A stretch of DNA of 64,000 bases from Rhodanobacter sp. C05 (GTDB taxonomy: Bacteria > Pseudomonadota > Gammaproteobacteria > Xanthomonadales > Rhodanobacteraceae). Positions 8,334-19,741 of this stretch are shown piece by piece. The stretch covers positions 62,001-126,000 of the forward strand of contig NZ_MUNQ01000012.1 in assembly GCF_002001165.1 (NCBI RefSeq), written 5' to 3'. The notes beneath the pieces were generated by a model, which was not told the origin of the DNA, made no database searches, and saw only the letters and a program-made list of their open reading frames with translations. Within the stretch, counting starts at the first letter, position 1. Each line of letters starts with the position of its first letter. Position numbers and translations under genes: made by a program.

Positions 8334-8693
8334 ATGAAGTTTACGCGTACCCTTCTCGCCTCCGCGCTCGTCGCGTTGCTGGCGGCTTGCAGCAACGGCG
8401 CGCAGGATTCCGCGCAGGACGCCCAGAAGTCGGCTGATACCGCTCAGCAGGCTGCTGATACGGCTCAGCAGGCTGCTGCGGCTACGACCGCTGCAACCCC
8501 TGCTGCTGCTCCGGCTTCGACGGCTGCTGCTCCGGCCTCGACCGCCGCTGCTCCGGCTGCCGCCGGCACCGCTCCGAGTGCTGCTGACAGCATGAAGAGC
8601 GCCGCCAACAACGCTGCTGACGCCGCCGGCAAGGCTGCCGATGCTGCGAAAGATGCCGCTAGCGCTGCAAAGGCTGCCAGCGCGGGTCACTGA
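8334..8693 (+). CDS. Small alanine-rich lipoprotein
   Basis: A 119-residue exported lipoprotein of unknown function. The signal peptide ends at a lipobox ALLAACSNG (Cys19). The mature part is about half alanine with imperfect AADTAQQA and APASTAA repeats, then a C-terminal [19 protein letters not shown] segment with a regular, amphipathic helical look. The underlying DNA is repetitive (GCTGAT-CGCTCAGCAG units near 8433-8480). GGAGATCC upstream of the ATG is a clear ribosome binding site, and a strong terminator follows, so it is a monocistronic gene. It could be a Lpp-like or stress-related periplasmic helix protein; no enzyme motif is visible. Confidence 0.8.
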   Translation: MKFTRTLLASALVALLAACSNGAQDSAQDAQKSADTAQQAADTAQQAAAATTAATPAAAPASTAAAPASTAAAPAAAGTAPSAADSMKSAANNAADAAGKAADAAKDAASAAKAASAGH

Positions 8694-8720
8694 TCCCGTC
8701 AGGCTTCCTAGAGAAACCAA

Positions 8721-8750
8721 ACCGGCCGCGATCTGCGGCCGGTTTTTTTT
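8721..8750 (+). terminator. Rho-independent terminator of the Ala-rich lipoprotein gene
   Basis: A nine-base-pair GC stem (ACCGGCCGC / GCGGCCGGT) with a five-base loop is followed directly by a run of T residues to 8750. Confidence 0.92.
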
Positions 8751-8836
8751 CGTCCGGAGCAAAGCCACACCGATATTTCGGATCTCCAATGTCCGCCGCT
8801 ATCATCGGTGGTTTGTTCATGCCTGCAGAGCTGCCC

Positions 8837-10444
8837 ATGAGTGCCATCGTTTCGCAGATCGACCCGCGCTCGCCCGACTTCCAGGCCAGCAGTGCGCAGC
8901 TACGCAGCATGGTCGACGACCTGCAGCGTGAATTGATCCGCAGTGCGGAAGGTGGTGGCGCCAAGGCCCGCGAGAAGCACACCGCACGCGGCAAGCTGCT
9001 GCCGCGCGAACGCATCCGTGCCCTGCTCGATCCGGGCTCGCCGTTCCTGGAACTGTCCGCACTGGCCGCACATGGCATGTACGACGATGCAGCACCGGCT
9101 GCCGGCCTGATCACCGGCATTGGCCGGGTCAATGGCATCGAGGTGGTGGTGGTGGCCAACGACGCCACGGTCAAGGGTGGCACTTATTTCCCGATCACCG
9201 TAAAGAAGCACCTGCGTGCGCAGGAAGTGGCACTGGAGAACCGCCTGCCCTGCGTCTATCTGGTCGACTCCGGCGGCGCCTTCCTGCCGCTGCAGGACGA
9301 GGTGTTTCCGGACAAGGAGCACTTTGGCCGCATCTTCTACAACCAGGCACGCATGTCGGGCCTCGGCATCCCGCAGATCGCGGTGGTGATGGGTTCTTGC
9401 ACGGCCGGCGGGGCCTACGTACCGGCCATGAGCGACGAGACGATCATCGTGCGTGAACAGGGCACGATCTTCCTCGGCGGCCCGCCGCTGGTGAAGGCCG
9501 CTACCGGCGAAGTGGTGGATGCGGAGACATTGGGTGGCGCGGATGTGCACACCTCCATCTCCGGCGTGGCTGACCATTACGCCGAGAACGATGCGCATGC
9601 ACTCAGCATCGCACGCGATATCGTGGCCAGCCTCAACCGCAAGAAGGACATGCCGCTGGCGCTGCGTACGCCGGTCGAGCCTAAGTATCCGGCCGAGGAG
9701 CTTTACGGCGTGATCCCGCAGGACACGCGTCGCCCATTCGATATCCGCGAAGTGATCGCGCGCATCGTCGACGGCTCGGAGTTCCATGAATTCAAGGCGC
9801 GCTACGGCAAGACCCTGGTCACCGGCTTCGCGCATATCCATGGCTACCCGGTAGGCATCATCGCCAACAACGGCATCCTGTTCGCCGAGAGCGCGCTCAA
9901 GGGCGCGCACTTCATCGAGCTGTGCAACCAGCGCAACGTGCCGCTGGTGTTCCTGCAGAACATCACCGGCTTCATGGTCGGCAAGAAGTACGAGCAGGCC
10001 GGCATCGCCAAGGACGGCGCGAAGATGGTCACCGCCGTGGCCTGTTCGCACGTACCGAAGTTCACCGTGGTGATCGGCGGCAGTTTCGGCGCCGGCAACT
10101 ACGCGATGTGCGGGCGTGCCTACGGTGCGCGCTTCCTGTGGATGTGGCCGAACGCGCGGATCAGCGTGATGGGCGGCGAGCAGGCCTCGTCGGTGCTGGC
10201 CACGGTGAAGCGCGACGGTATCGAAGCCGCTGGCAAGACGTGGAGCGCGGAAGAAGAAGAGGCCTTCAAGGCGCCGATCCGCGATCAGTACGAACGCCAG
10301 GGTCATCCGTATTACGCCAGCGCGCGACTATGGGACGACGGCATCATTGATCCGGTCGACACTCGCCGCGTATTGGGCCTGGCGATCTCCGCGTCGCTCA
10401 ACACGCCGATCGAGCCGCAACGTTACGGCGTGTTCCGCATGTAG
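8837..10444 (+). CDS. liuB: Methylcrotonyl-CoA carboxylase, carboxyltransferase (beta) subunit
   Basis: A 535-residue carboxyltransferase, the usual length for MCC beta, acting in leucine degradation by moving CO2 from biotin to 3-methylcrotonyl-CoA. Both crotonase-like halves are visible: the N-terminal [16 protein letters not shown] near 198-213 and the C-terminal [16 protein letters not shown] near 413-428. The start at 8837 ([10 protein letters not shown]) matches the usual N-terminus; in-frame ATGs at 8789 and 8819 would add a non-conserved extension. The biotin-carrying alpha subunit, isovaleryl-CoA dehydrogenase and HMG-CoA lyase are not nearby. Other acyl-CoA carboxylase beta subunits such as geranyl-CoA carboxylase are the main alternatives. 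Confidence 0.9.
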   Translation: MSAIVSQIDPRSPDFQASSAQLRSMVDDLQRELIRSAEGGGAKAREKHTARGKLLPRERIRALLDPGSPFLELSALAAHGMYDDAAPAAGLITGIGRVNGIEVVVVANDATVKGGTYFPITVKKHLRAQEVALENRLPCVYLVDSGGAFLPLQDEVFPDKEHFGRIFYNQARMSGLGIPQIAVVMGSCTAGGAYVPAMSDETIIVREQGTIFLGGPPLVKAATGEVVDAETLGGADVHTSISGVADHYAENDAHALSIARDIVASLNRKKDMPLALRTPVEPKYPAEELYGVIPQDTRRPFDIREVIARIVDGSEFHEFKARYGKTLVTGFAHIHGYPVGIIANNGILFAESALKGAHFIELCNQRNVPLVFLQNITGFMVGKKYEQAGIAKDGAKMVTAVACSHVPKFTVVIGGSFGAGNYAMCGRAYGARFLWMWPNARISVMGGEQASSVLATVKRDGIEAAGKTWSAEEEEAFKAPIRDQYERQGHPYYASARLWDDGIIDPVDTRRVLGLAISASLNTPIEPQRYGVFRM

Positions 10445-10454
10445 GCTGGCATGA

Positions 10455-10482
10455 GGTTGCGGTGAATCCTCTCACCGCAACC
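10455..10482. terminator. Hairpin between convergent liuB and obgE
   Basis: A perfect 11-base-pair stem (GGTTGCGGTGA / TCACCGCAACC) with a six-base loop fills the gap between two convergent genes. There is no clear T tract on either strand, so it is likely a bidirectional or Rho-assisted terminator. Confidence 0.6.
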
Positions 10483-10487
10483 CTGCT

Positions 10488-11675
<1,188 letters not shown>

Positions 11676-11933
11676 TTACGCCTGCACGACGTCGACGAAA
11701 CGGCGATTCTTGTCGCCGCGAACTGCAAACTGGACGGTACCGTCGACCAGCGCGAACAGCGTGTGGTCACGACCCAGACCCACGCCGGTACCCGGATGGA
11801 ACTGGGTGCCGCGCTGACGCACGATGATGTTGCCGGCTTCGATTGCCTGGCCACCGTAGATCTTCACGCCCAGGTATTTCGGGTTCGAATCGCGACCGTT
11901 GCGGCTGGAACCTACGCCTTTTTTATGTGCCAT
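11676..11933 (-). CDS. rpmA: 50S ribosomal protein L27
   Basis: An 85-residue L27 protein with the characteristic start [19 protein letters not shown] and the [15 protein letters not shown] segment near residues 35-49. It sits near the peptidyl transferase centre, where the N-terminus contacts tRNA. It lies 18 bases after rplU on the same strand and is co-transcribed with it. Confidence 0.98.
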   Translation of the reverse strand: MAHKKGVGSSRNGRDSNPKYLGVKIYGGQAIEAGNIIVRQRGTQFHPGTGVGLGRDHTLFALVDGTVQFAVRGDKNRRFVDVVQA

Positions 11934-11951
11934 GACTCAATGCTCCAGTGC

Positions 11952-12266
11952 TCAGGCGTTGATGCCTGTGATCTCGATTTCGGTGAAATGCTGACGGTGA
12001 CCCTGCTGACGCTTGTAATGCTTGCGGCGGCGGAATTTGATGATGCGGATCTTGTCGGCACGGCCGTGCTTGCGCACGGTGGCGCTGACGGTGGCGCCTG
12101 CCACGATCGGTGCACCAACGGTGACCGACTCGCCGGAACCGACCAGCAACACCTGGTCAAAGCTCACGCTGGCGCCTTCTTCGGCGGTCAACAGCTCCAC
12201 ACGCAGGACGTCGCCCTGCATGACACGGTACTGCTTGCCACCGGTCTTGATGACTGCGTAACTCAT
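11952..12266 (-). CDS. rplU: 50S ribosomal protein L21
   Basis: A 104-residue L21 protein with the start [15 protein letters not shown] and the basic [16 protein letters not shown] segment near 77-92 that binds 23S rRNA. It is the first gene of the rplU-rpmA(-obgE) operon, and a good sigma-70 promoter lies about 70 bases upstream. Confidence 0.98.
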   Translation of the reverse strand: MSYAVIKTGGKQYRVMQGDVLRVELLTAEEGASVSFDQVLLVGSGESVTVGAPIVAGATVSATVRKHGRADKIRIIKFRRRKHYKRQQGHRQHFTEIEITGINA

Positions 12267-12333
12267 GGGAATGCCCTTCTGTCGTTATTCTCTTGGGTAT
12301 CGCCAGACCTTGAACGTGGTTGGCGAACCGCAG

Positions 12334-12363
12334 ATTATAGCGACCATCCTTTGCACTGGTCAA
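12334..12363 (-). promoter_or_regulatory. Sigma-70 promoter of rplU-rpmA
   Basis: On the minus strand TTGACC (12363-12358) and a perfect TATAAT (12339-12334) are separated by 18 bases. Transcription would begin near 12327, leaving a leader of about 60 bases. Confidence 0.8.
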
Positions 12364-12403
12364 ATACTGACCAGCTCACAATCCCGCCGGAAGGCATCAG
12401 CAG

Positions 12404-12916
12404 CTAGTGCGCCGGCTTCGCCACTGGTGCCGGCGGGGTGGCTGCCGGAGTGGCAGGGCAGCGTCCATTGGCGTCCAGAGTGCCCTTCTGCTGCAGGCTC
12501 TTGATCATGACTTGACCTCGTTCACGCATCCATTGTTGACCGATTTTTGCACTCTCGGCCACCGTCAGCGGCATCTGCATGACCACTTTCTGACCCAATG
12601 GCGACTGGTAAAACTTCAGCAACCCTGCAATGTCCTCGGCAGTGAAATGGCTCTGATAGATTGGCACCATGCGGCTCAGCAACTGCTGTGCACCGCTGGT
12701 ATCGATGAAATTCTGCCAATACGAGGCCGATACACAGGGCACTGCTTGCGCCATCACTCCAGCCATCTGGGAGTTCATCTGGCCATAGGTCTGGGCCAAG
12801 TGCATCACCTCGAACAACTGGCGTACCTGCTGCTCACTTGGCTGCGCAGCCATAGCCGGGCCCATCGAACCACAAGCCAGCAGCAAGCCCGCTGCAACCC
12901 CGATCCATTTACGCAT
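12404..12916 (-). CDS. DUF2059 periplasmic protein
   Basis: A 170-residue secreted protein. The start at 12916 is chosen because GAAAGGAGA lies just upstream and it opens directly into a signal peptide (MRKWIGVAAGLLLACG, cleavage after AMAA near residue 24). The DUF2059 core is visible in HFTAEDIAGLLKFYQSPLGQ near 91-110 followed by a VVMQMP segment. It ends with an Ala/Pro-rich tail. The family has no established activity. It is divergent from uvrA. Confidence 0.85.
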   Translation of the reverse strand: MRKWIGVAAGLLLACGSMGPAMAAQPSEQQVRQLFEVMHLAQTYGQMNSQMAGVMAQAVPCVSASYWQNFIDTSGAQQLLSRMVPIYQSHFTAEDIAGLLKFYQSPLGQKVVMQMPLTVAESAKIGQQWMRERGQVMIKSLQQKGTLDANGRCPATPAATPPAPVAKPAH

Positions 12917-13085
12917 GACAATCTCCTTTCGTCCCCGGTGGTCATGGCCGCCATGGCCCGAACCGTCATTTAGCCATAGCCGTTGCGACAAGGGAAAGCG
13001 GCGATTGCACCCGGCGATCACGGTTCATCCATGAACTATCCAAACTCCTTGGTATAGTAAAGGTTCCCCCCCACATCATGGCGTC

Positions 13086-16028
13086 ATGGACACCATACGC
13101 ATCCGCGGCGCGCGCACGCACAACCTCAAGAACATCGACCTCGACCTGCCGCGCGACCGGCTGATCGTGATCACCGGCCTGTCCGGCTCAGGCAAGTCCT
13201 CGCTGGCGTTCGACACGATCTATGCCGAGGGCCAGCGCCGCTATGTCGAGTCGCTCTCGGCGTATGCGCGACAGTTCCTGTCGATGATGGAGAAACCCGA
13301 CGTCGATCATATCGAGGGTTTGTCGCCTGCGATCTCGATCGAGCAGAAATCCACCTCGCACAACCCGCGTTCCACCGTGGGCACGATCACCGAGGTGTAC
13401 GACTACCTGCGCCTGCTGTACGCCCGCGTCGGTACGCCGCGTTGCCCGGACCACGGGATTCCGCTGGAGGCACAGACGGTGACCCAGATGGTCGACGCCA
13501 CGCTGGCGCTGGATCCGGAAAAGCGTTTCATGCTGCTGGCGCCAGTGATCCGCGAGCGCAAGGGCGAGCATGTGCAGGTCTTCGACCAGCTGCGTGCGCA
13601 GGGTTTCGTGCGTGCGCGTGTCGACGGCACCGTGTTCGATCTCGACGCCGTGCCGCCGCTGACGCTGCGCCAGAAGCACACCATCGAGGTGGTGATCGAT
13701 CGTTTCCGTCCGCGCGACGACATCAAGCAGCGGCTGGCCGAATCGTTCGAGACTGCGCTGCGACTCGGCGACGGGCTGGTGATCGTGGTCGACATGGATG
13801 ACGCGAAGGCTCCGGAACAGCTGCTGTCCTCGCGTTACTCCTGCCCCGTATGCGATTACTCGCTGCCGGAGCTGGAGCCACGCCTGTTCTCGTTCAACTC
13901 GCCGGTGGGCGCCTGCCCTTCATGCGATGGTCTTGGCGTGACCCAGGTATTCGATGCCTCGCGCGTGGTCGGCCATCCGGAGCTGCCGCTGTCCGGCGGC
14001 GCCGTGCGCGGATGGGACCGGCGCAATGCGCACTACTTCCAGCTGATCCTGTCGCTGGCGGCGCATTACGGTTTCGACGTCGACACACCGTGGCAGAAGC
14101 TTCCAGCAGACGTCCAGAAGGCCGTGCTGCATGGCAGCGGCAAGGACAAGATCGCGTTCCGCTACATCACCGAGCGCGGCGGCAAGGTCACCCGCGAGCA
14201 CGCGTTCGAAGGCATCCTGCCGAACCTGGAACGGCGCTACAAGGAAACCGAATCGCCGGCGGTGCGCGAGGAGCTGGCGAAGTACATCAGCGACCAGCCC
14301 TGCCCGACCTGCGATGGCCAGCGGTTAAACCGCTCGGCACGCAATGTGTTCGTCGCCGACCACGCACTACCCTCGCTCACCCATCGCTCGATCGACGACG
14401 CGCTGGCGTTCTTCGACACCTTGAAGCTTACTGGCTGGCGCGGCGAGATCGCAGTGAAGATCGTCAAGGAAATTCGCGAGCGGCTGAGCTTCCTCAACGA
14501 TGTGGGCTTGAACTACCTCACCCTGGACCGGCAGGCCGATTCACTGTCCGGCGGCGAGGCGCAACGCATCCGCCTGGCTTCGCAGATCGGTGCAGGTCTG
14601 GTCGGCGTAATGTACGTGCTGGACGAACCCTCGATCGGTCTGCACCAGCGCGACAACGAACGCCTGCTCGGCACCCTGACTCGTCTGCGCGACCTCGGCA
14701 ACACGGTGATCGTGGTCGAGCACGACGAGGATGCGATCCGCATGGCCGACCATGTGCTCGACATCGGCCCCGGTGCCGGCGTGCATGGCGGTGAAATCGT
14801 CGCGCAGGGCACGGTGAAGGACATCCTCGCTGCGCCGCGTTCGATCACAGGCCAGTTCCTCTCCGGCAAGCGCGCGATCGAAGTGCCGACCGAGCGACGC
14901 CAACCGAGCGACGCCGATTCGTGGCTGCATCTGAAAGGCGCCAGCGGCAACAACCTGAAGAACGTCGACCTGGCAATCCCGGCCAGGCTATTCACCTGTG
15001 TCACCGGCGTCTCCGGCTCCGGCAAGTCGACCCTGGTCAACGACACCTTGTTTCGCCTCGCCGCCACCGAATTGAACGGCGCCAGCACACAGCCGGCCGC
15101 GTACAAGTCGGTCAAGGGCATGGACCTGTTCGACAAGGTGGTCGACATCGACCAATCGCCGATCGGCCGTACCCCTCGCTCCAACCCCGCCACCTACACC
15201 GGCCTGTTCACCCCGCTGCGCGAAATGTATGCGCAGGTGCCGGAGGCGCGTTCGCGCGGCTACACGCCGGGCCGCTTCAGCTTCAACGTGCGCGGCGGCC
15301 GCTGCGAGGCCTGCGAGGGCGACGGCATGATCAAGGTGGAGATGCATTTCCTGCCCGACGTCTACGTGCCCTGCGACCTCTGCCACGGCAAGCGCTACAA
15401 CCGCGAAACCCTGGAGATCCACTACAAGGGCCACACGATTGCCGACGTGCTCGACATGACGGTGGAGGATGCGCTGAAGCTGTTCGAGAACGTGCCAACG
15501 ATCGCGCGCAAGCTCGATACGCTGCGCGCGGTAGGCCTGGACTACATCAAGCTTGGCCAGAGCGCGACCACGCTGTCCGGCGGCGAGGCGCAGCGCGTGA
15601 AGCTGTCCAAGGAGCTGTCCAAGCGCGATACCGGTCGCACGCTCTACATCCTCGACGAGCCGACCACCGGCCTGCACTTCCACGACATCGAACAGCTGCT
15701 CGATGTGCTGCACCAGCTGGTCGACCAGGGCAATACGGTCGTAGTGATCGAGCACAACCTCGACGTGATCAAGACCGCCGACTGGATCGTCGATCTCGGC
15801 CCGGAAGGCGGTGCCGGTGGCGGCCGCATCCTGGTTTCGGGCACACCGGAAACCGTGGCCGCCACGGCAGGTTCGCATACCGGCCATTTCCTCGCTCCGC
15901 ATCTGAAGGTCACCAAGGCAGGCAAGGCTGCCCGCGCCCCGGAGGCCGAAAAGCGGGTCAAGGCGGCGACCAAGCATATTGCCTCCGCCGACAAGCACAG
16001 GCCTGTGCCACGGAAAAAGCGTTCATGA
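13086..16028 (+). CDS. uvrA: Excinuclease ABC subunit A
   Basis: A 980-residue UvrA, the damage-sensing ATPase of nucleotide excision repair, which loads UvrB at lesions. It has two ABC ATPase modules: Walker [10 protein letters not shown] near 31-39 and GVSGSGKST near 639-647; signature [12 protein letters not shown] near 487 and [12 protein letters not shown] near 829; and zinc-finger cysteines near 253-280 and 740-767. The last 40 residues are unusually rich in Lys and Arg. I see no clear LexA box upstream, only a TATAGT-like -10 at 13053. Its stop overlaps the ATG of the next, frameshifted gene by four bases. Confidence 0.98.
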   Translation: MDTIRIRGARTHNLKNIDLDLPRDRLIVITGLSGSGKSSLAFDTIYAEGQRRYVESLSAYARQFLSMMEKPDVDHIEGLSPAISIEQKSTSHNPRSTVGTITEVYDYLRLLYARVGTPRCPDHGIPLEAQTVTQMVDATLALDPEKRFMLLAPVIRERKGEHVQVFDQLRAQGFVRARVDGTVFDLDAVPPLTLRQKHTIEVVIDRFRPRDDIKQRLAESFETALRLGDGLVIVVDMDDAKAPEQLLSSRYSCPVCDYSLPELEPRLFSFNSPVGACPSCDGLGVTQVFDASRVVGHPELPLSGGAVRGWDRRNAHYFQLILSLAAHYGFDVDTPWQKLPADVQKAVLHGSGKDKIAFRYITERGGKVTREHAFEGILPNLERRYKETESPAVREELAKYISDQPCPTCDGQRLNRSARNVFVADHALPSLTHRSIDDALAFFDTLKLTGWRGEIAVKIVKEIRERLSFLNDVGLNYLTLDRQADSLSGGEAQRIRLASQIGAGLVGVMYVLDEPSIGLHQRDNERLLGTLTRLRDLGNTVIVVEHDEDAIRMADHVLDIGPGAGVHGGEIVAQGTVKDILAAPRSITGQFLSGKRAIEVPTERRQPSDADSWLHLKGASGNNLKNVDLAIPARLFTCVTGVSGSGKSTLVNDTLFRLAATELNGASTQPAAYKSVKGMDLFDKVVDIDQSPIGRTPRSNPATYTGLFTPLREMYAQVPEARSRGYTPGRFSFNVRGGRCEACEGDGMIKVEMHFLPDVYVPCDLCHGKRYNRETLEIHYKGHTIADVLDMTVEDALKLFENVPTIARKLDTLRAVGLDYIKLGQSATTLSGGEAQRVKLSKELSKRDTGRTLYILDEPTTGLHFHDIEQLLDVLHQLVDQGNTVVVIEHNLDVIKTADWIVDLGPEGGAGGGRILVSGTPETVAATAGSHTGHFLAPHLKVTKAGKAARAPEAEKRVKAATKHIASADKHRPVPRKKRS

Positions 16029-16520
16029 GTCCCCGCAAGTCATCCTCCAAGATTGTCGATGCACCTGCGGCGGATTCGATCGCTTCCGTCGATGGGCAGT
16101 CGCAGACAACTCTCGGTACGCTGCTGCACGTCGCATCGATCGGCGTGCGCTGGCGCGACCTTGACGCGTTCAATCACGTCAACACGCCAAAATAACCTCA
16201 CCTACCTGGAAGAGTCGCGCCTGCAATGGCTGAGTCACGTGCCGGGACCGTGGTTCGACGAGCAGGCGATGCCGGTGATGGCTGCCAGCGAGGTGAATTA
16301 CCGCCGCCCGATCGAATGGCCGGCGCAGCTTGAGGTGCAACTGTCCTGCGCACGTCTCGGCAACAGCTCGCTCACGATCGCCCATCGCATTGTCGATACC
16401 GCCAATACCAACCGGCTGTATTGCGATGGTCACGTGGTCATGGTGTGGATGAATCCGGCCACCGGCAAACCAGTGCCACTTCCGGCTTGCATCCGTGCGT
16501 CGGCCACGAGCAATCAGTGA
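16025..16520 (+). pseudogene. Acyl-CoA thioesterase (YbgC/4HBT family) with a frameshift
   Basis: Two adjacent frames together form one hot-dog-fold thioesterase. The first frame (from 16025) carries IGVRWRDLDAFNHVNT, with the conserved Asp of the family; it hits TAA at 16193. The second frame then continues with NNLTYLEESRLQWLSHVPGP and the rest of the domain to 16520. Removing one A from the AAAA run at 16189-16192 restores a single frame of about 164 residues. The gene overlaps the uvrA stop by four bases. A sequencing error in the homopolymer, a real inactivating mutation, or less likely a +1 recoding event could explain it. Confidence 0.75.
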
Positions 16521-16622
16521 ACGAATGACGGTGGCATTGACGTAAGCATATGACGGCATCGACACCCGTCATGCCTGTGGGATGGCTATGATGGCTTCCT
16601 GCCCTTCGACGGAGTTCGACCG

Positions 16623-18092
16623 ATGACGGCATTACACCACTCCAGCGCTCTCGCCATCGCCTGTGTCGCTGCCCTGGCTGGTATGACGCAGGCACATGCG
16701 GCAGACACCACCTCGCTCACCCTCTACCGCAGCGACAGTGCTGCGCTGTATGCCAGCAAGGGCGACGGCAGCGTGGATGAGGGTTACGCGGTAGCGCGCG
16801 AGCAGCGTGCACTCAATCTGACCACCGGCATTCACGACGTGGTGATCGGGGATCTGCCCGATTCTCTCGACCCCGAGGCACTCGCCCTCAGCTTCCCCGG
16901 CGGTGATGCCAGGGTGATCTCGCAACGTCTGCTGTTGGCACAGGGTGAAAACGCGGCGCTGACCGGACTGATCGGTCGCAGCGTGGATGTACTTGGCAAT
17001 GATGGCCAGCCACTGGCCAGTGGCCACTTGCTGCGCGTCAGTGACGGCCTGCTGGTACGCAATGACCGCGGCGACACCACCCTGGTCAACCACTACGCAG
17101 CCGTACGCACCTCCGCTGGCGACTTCCCTGCCGGCTCCAGCCTGAGCCTGCGCGTGGATGCTGCCCACACCGGCCAGACCAGTGCCGTACTCAGCTATCC
17201 CACTTCGGGTCTGGGCTGGCGCGCGGCCTATGTGGCGACGCTGCAACCCGGTGGCGCATGCCGCATGCAGTTCGAATCACGCGCCAGTATCGCCAACCGC
17301 AGCGGACGAGACTGGCATGACCTGCAGCTCACCCTGATCGCCGGCGAACCGAACATGGCCAAGGCTTCGGCACCGCGGCCGATGATGGCGATGGCGCGCG
17401 GCTTCAACGCCAAAGCCGAAAGCGCCGAACTGCCGCAGCAGACTGGCCTCGCCGATTACCGCAGCTACACGCTGCCGGCTGCCGTCGACCTGCCCGATGG
17501 CAGCGTCAGCCAGGTACCGCTGTATGCCACTCGCGCGCTGGATTGCGAGCGCACCGCACTGTACGAGAACGGCAGTGCGTGGATGCCGCCGCAGCCGATG
17601 CTGAATCGTGATTTCAACCCCGGTGGCGGCAGCAGCATCATCAGCACCCTGAAACTGCAGGCGTTCGACAGCCTGCCGGCCGGCTATCTGCGCGTACTCA
17701 CCGCCGACCGCAACGGCACCGCGCAATTCATCGGTGAAGGCCGCATCGACGACACCCCGAAAGGCAGCGACGCCACCATCACGCTGGGCACCGCGTTCGA
17801 CCTGCGTGCCGAGCGCACGCGCACCAGCTTCAGCGTTGACAAGAACGGGCGCACACTGGACGAGGCGTTCCACATCAACCTGAGCAATGCCGGTGGCAGC
17901 ACCCGCACTGTGACCGTACGCGAACATCCCAATCGCTGGCGCCAGTGGACGCTGGTGTCATCCAGCAACAAGCCCAGCCAGCAAACGCTGGACACGCTGG
18001 AGTTCCGCGTCGAGATACCAGCCAACGGCAAAGCCGTGCTGGACTACGCAGTGCGCTACCGCTGGACTGCCGACGAAAACCCACAGCCGTGA
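16623..18092 (+). CDS. DUF4139 secreted protein
   Basis: A 489-residue protein with a signal peptide (cleavage after QAHAA near residue 27). The family is DUF4139, a beta-rich C-terminal domain; GLGWRAAYVATL near 197-208 and the AERTRTSF strand near 398 are typical features. Members are envelope or secreted proteins without known activity. The start follows a plausible GGAG at 16610. It is separated by 22 bases from the downstream enoyl-CoA isomerase and may be co-transcribed, though no functional link is evident. Confidence 0.82.
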   Translation: MTALHHSSALAIACVAALAGMTQAHAADTTSLTLYRSDSAALYASKGDGSVDEGYAVAREQRALNLTTGIHDVVIGDLPDSLDPEALALSFPGGDARVISQRLLLAQGENAALTGLIGRSVDVLGNDGQPLASGHLLRVSDGLLVRNDRGDTTLVNHYAAVRTSAGDFPAGSSLSLRVDAAHTGQTSAVLSYPTSGLGWRAAYVATLQPGGACRMQFESRASIANRSGRDWHDLQLTLIAGEPNMAKASAPRPMMAMARGFNAKAESAELPQQTGLADYRSYTLPAAVDLPDGSVSQVPLYATRALDCERTALYENGSAWMPPQPMLNRDFNPGGGSSIISTLKLQAFDSLPAGYLRVLTADRNGTAQFIGEGRIDDTPKGSDATITLGTAFDLRAERTRTSFSVDKNGRTLDEAFHINLSNAGGSTRTVTVREHPNRWRQWTLVSSSNKPSQQTLDTLEFRVEIPANGKAVLDYAVRYRWTADENPQP

Positions 18093-18114
18093 ATCACCGA
18101 GCCGGAGCCACATC

Positions 18115-18870
18115 ATGCTCAACCTGACCAACCACGAAAACATCCGCGAAATCCAGCTGGCCCGCCCGCCGGTCAACGCATTGAACCTGGAGCTGCTGCT
18201 CGCTCTGCGGGCCGCGATCGACGACAGCGTGCGCGACGGCGTGGGCGGCGTCGTGCTGTCAGGTGCGCAGGGATTGTTCTCTGCCGGCGTCGACGTGCCG
18301 GCCCTGCTCGGCCGCGACCGCGCCGGTGTGCGCGAATACTGGCGCGAATTCTTTGCACTCTGCGCCACTCTGGCTCGTTCGCCGATCCCGCTGGTGGCTG
18401 CCATCAGCGGCCACAGCCCAGCTGGCGGAGCAGTACTGGCGTTGTTCTGCGACTACCGGGTGATGGCCGAAGGCCCGTACCGGATCGGACTGAACGAGGT
18501 GCAGGTGGGGTTGATCGTGCCCGAAGCGATTCAGCTGGCGCTGCGCCGCGTGGTCGGTACCTATCGCGCCGAACGGTTGCTCGTCGCGGGCGCCATGATC
18601 GAATCGGCCGAAGCCCTGGCATGTGGCTTCGTCGACGAACTCACCGGTGTCGACCAGGTGGCCGTACGCGCCAGGCACTGGCTGGGTGAACTGCTGACGC
18701 TGCCAGCGCATGCCATGCTCGCTACCCGTACGCTGGCGCGGGCCGACTTGGCCGTGGCATATGCCGATCCGGACAAGCTGCCACTGGATGATTTCGTCGA
18801 GGCGTTCTTCCATCCGCAGACGCAGGCGGTGCTGCATCAGTTGGTGGCGCGACTCAAGAGCAAGAGCTGA
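18115..18870 (+). CDS. Enoyl-CoA isomerase (crotonase fold, ECI1-like)
   Basis: A 251-residue crotonase-family enzyme. It looks like the delta3,delta2-enoyl-CoA isomerase branch rather than a hydratase: the oxyanion segment reads SGHSPAGGAVLALFCDYRVM (about 99-118) and is followed by IGLNEVQVGLIVP, where the Glu aligns with the single catalytic glutamate of mitochondrial ECI1. Such enzymes shift double bonds so that unsaturated fatty acids can enter beta-oxidation. The distinction from a hydratase is based on these two segments and is fairly firm; the substrate range is unknown. Confidence 0.82.
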   Translation: MLNLTNHENIREIQLARPPVNALNLELLLALRAAIDDSVRDGVGGVVLSGAQGLFSAGVDVPALLGRDRAGVREYWREFFALCATLARSPIPLVAAISGHSPAGGAVLALFCDYRVMAEGPYRIGLNEVQVGLIVPEAIQLALRRVVGTYRAERLLVAGAMIESAEALACGFVDELTGVDQVAVRARHWLGELLTLPAHAMLATRTLARADLAVAYADPDKLPLDDFVEAFFHPQTQAVLHQLVARLKSKS

Positions 18871-18889
18871 TCAGTTGTTGCGTGCCGGG

Positions 18890-19741
18890 TCAGCCCTTGG
18901 CCACCGGTCGTGCCGGGTCACTGATCCAGCCGCTCCATGACGGTGCGTACAGCCGCGAACCGTGCAGCCCGGCATGCTCCATCGCCAGCAAGTTGTGGCA
19001 GGCGGTGACACCGGAGCCACACATGTGTACCACTTGCGATGCTGCAGTGGCACCCAGCACGGCAACGAATTCGTCATGCAGCTGGGTGACCGACTTGAAG
19101 CGACCGTCGCTGCCCAGGTTGTCGGCAAACGGCCTGTTCAAGGCACCAGGTACATGGCCACCGACCCGATCCAGCGGCTCGACGTCGCCGCGATAGCGCG
19201 GTGCGGCACGTGCATCCAGCAACTTGCCCGCGGCGCCAGCGCGCACGGCGGCATGATCCAGCAAGACCTGCCCCGCGTCGAAGCCCAGTGACACCTGACT
19301 TGGAGTCCGCGCGGCCGACTCACCGGACTCGACCGGCAGGCCCGCCGCCAACCATGCGGCATAGCCGCCATCCAGCACGGCAACATGGCGCATACCCACC
19401 AACCGCAACAACCACCACAATCGTGCCGCAGCCAGCGCACCGCCGGCCGTGTCATAGCAGACCACCTGCAGGTCAGGCTGCCAGCCCCAGCGCGACAACA
19501 GCGCGCTGAACGCCTGCTCCAATGGCAGCGGGTGCCGACCCAGACCCTCAGTCTGGCGCGACAGATCGGACAGATCGTGATCGAGACTGGCGTACACCGC
19601 GCCCGGAATATGGCCGTCCCGATAGTCACGTGCACCCTTGTCAGGATCAGCCAGGTCGAAACGGCAATCGACGATCAGCACCTGCTGCGATGGCAGCGCC
19701 GCGAGGCTGGCAGCATCAATGAGCGTGGTGTACCTGGTCAT
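18890..19741 (-). CDS. sseA: 3-mercaptopyruvate/thiosulfate sulfurtransferase
   Basis: A 283-residue tandem rhodanese. The inactive N-terminal domain has GHIPGAVY near 43-50, and the catalytic domain has GGHVPGALN near 194 and active-site loop CGSGVT at 241-246, the CG[S/T]GV[T] form typical of 3-mercaptopyruvate sulfurtransferases rather than the CRxGx[R/T] of thiosulfate rhodaneses. The ATG at 19741 overlaps the stop of the upstream NUDIX gene by four bases, so the pair is translationally coupled. An in-frame TTG six bases upstream is less likely. Confidence 0.9.
   Translation of the reverse strand: MTRYTTLIDAASLAALPSQQVLIVDCRFDLADPDKGARDYRDGHIPGAVYASLDHDLSDLSRQTEGLGRHPLPLEQAFSALLSRWGWQPDLQVVCYDTAGGALAAARLWWLLRLVGMRHVAVLDGGYAAWLAAGLPVESGESAARTPSQVSLGFDAGQVLLDHAAVRAGAAGKLLDARAAPRYRGDVEPLDRVGGHVPGALNRPFADNLGSDGRFKSVTQLHDEFVAVLGATAASQVVHMCGSGVTACHNLLAMEHAGLHGSRLYAPSWSGWISDPARPVAKG

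Noticed and set aside
8900-10306. A 468-codon open frame opposite liuB
   Set aside because: The carboxyltransferase motifs lie on the plus strand; the antisense frame is rich in His, Arg and Val and has no family resemblance.
16181-16200. Programmed +1 frameshift (prfB-like) in the thioesterase gene
   Set aside because: The stop follows an A run and a +1 shift would restore the protein, but there is no upstream Shine-Dalgarno-like stimulator and this family is not known for recoding. An indel is simpler.
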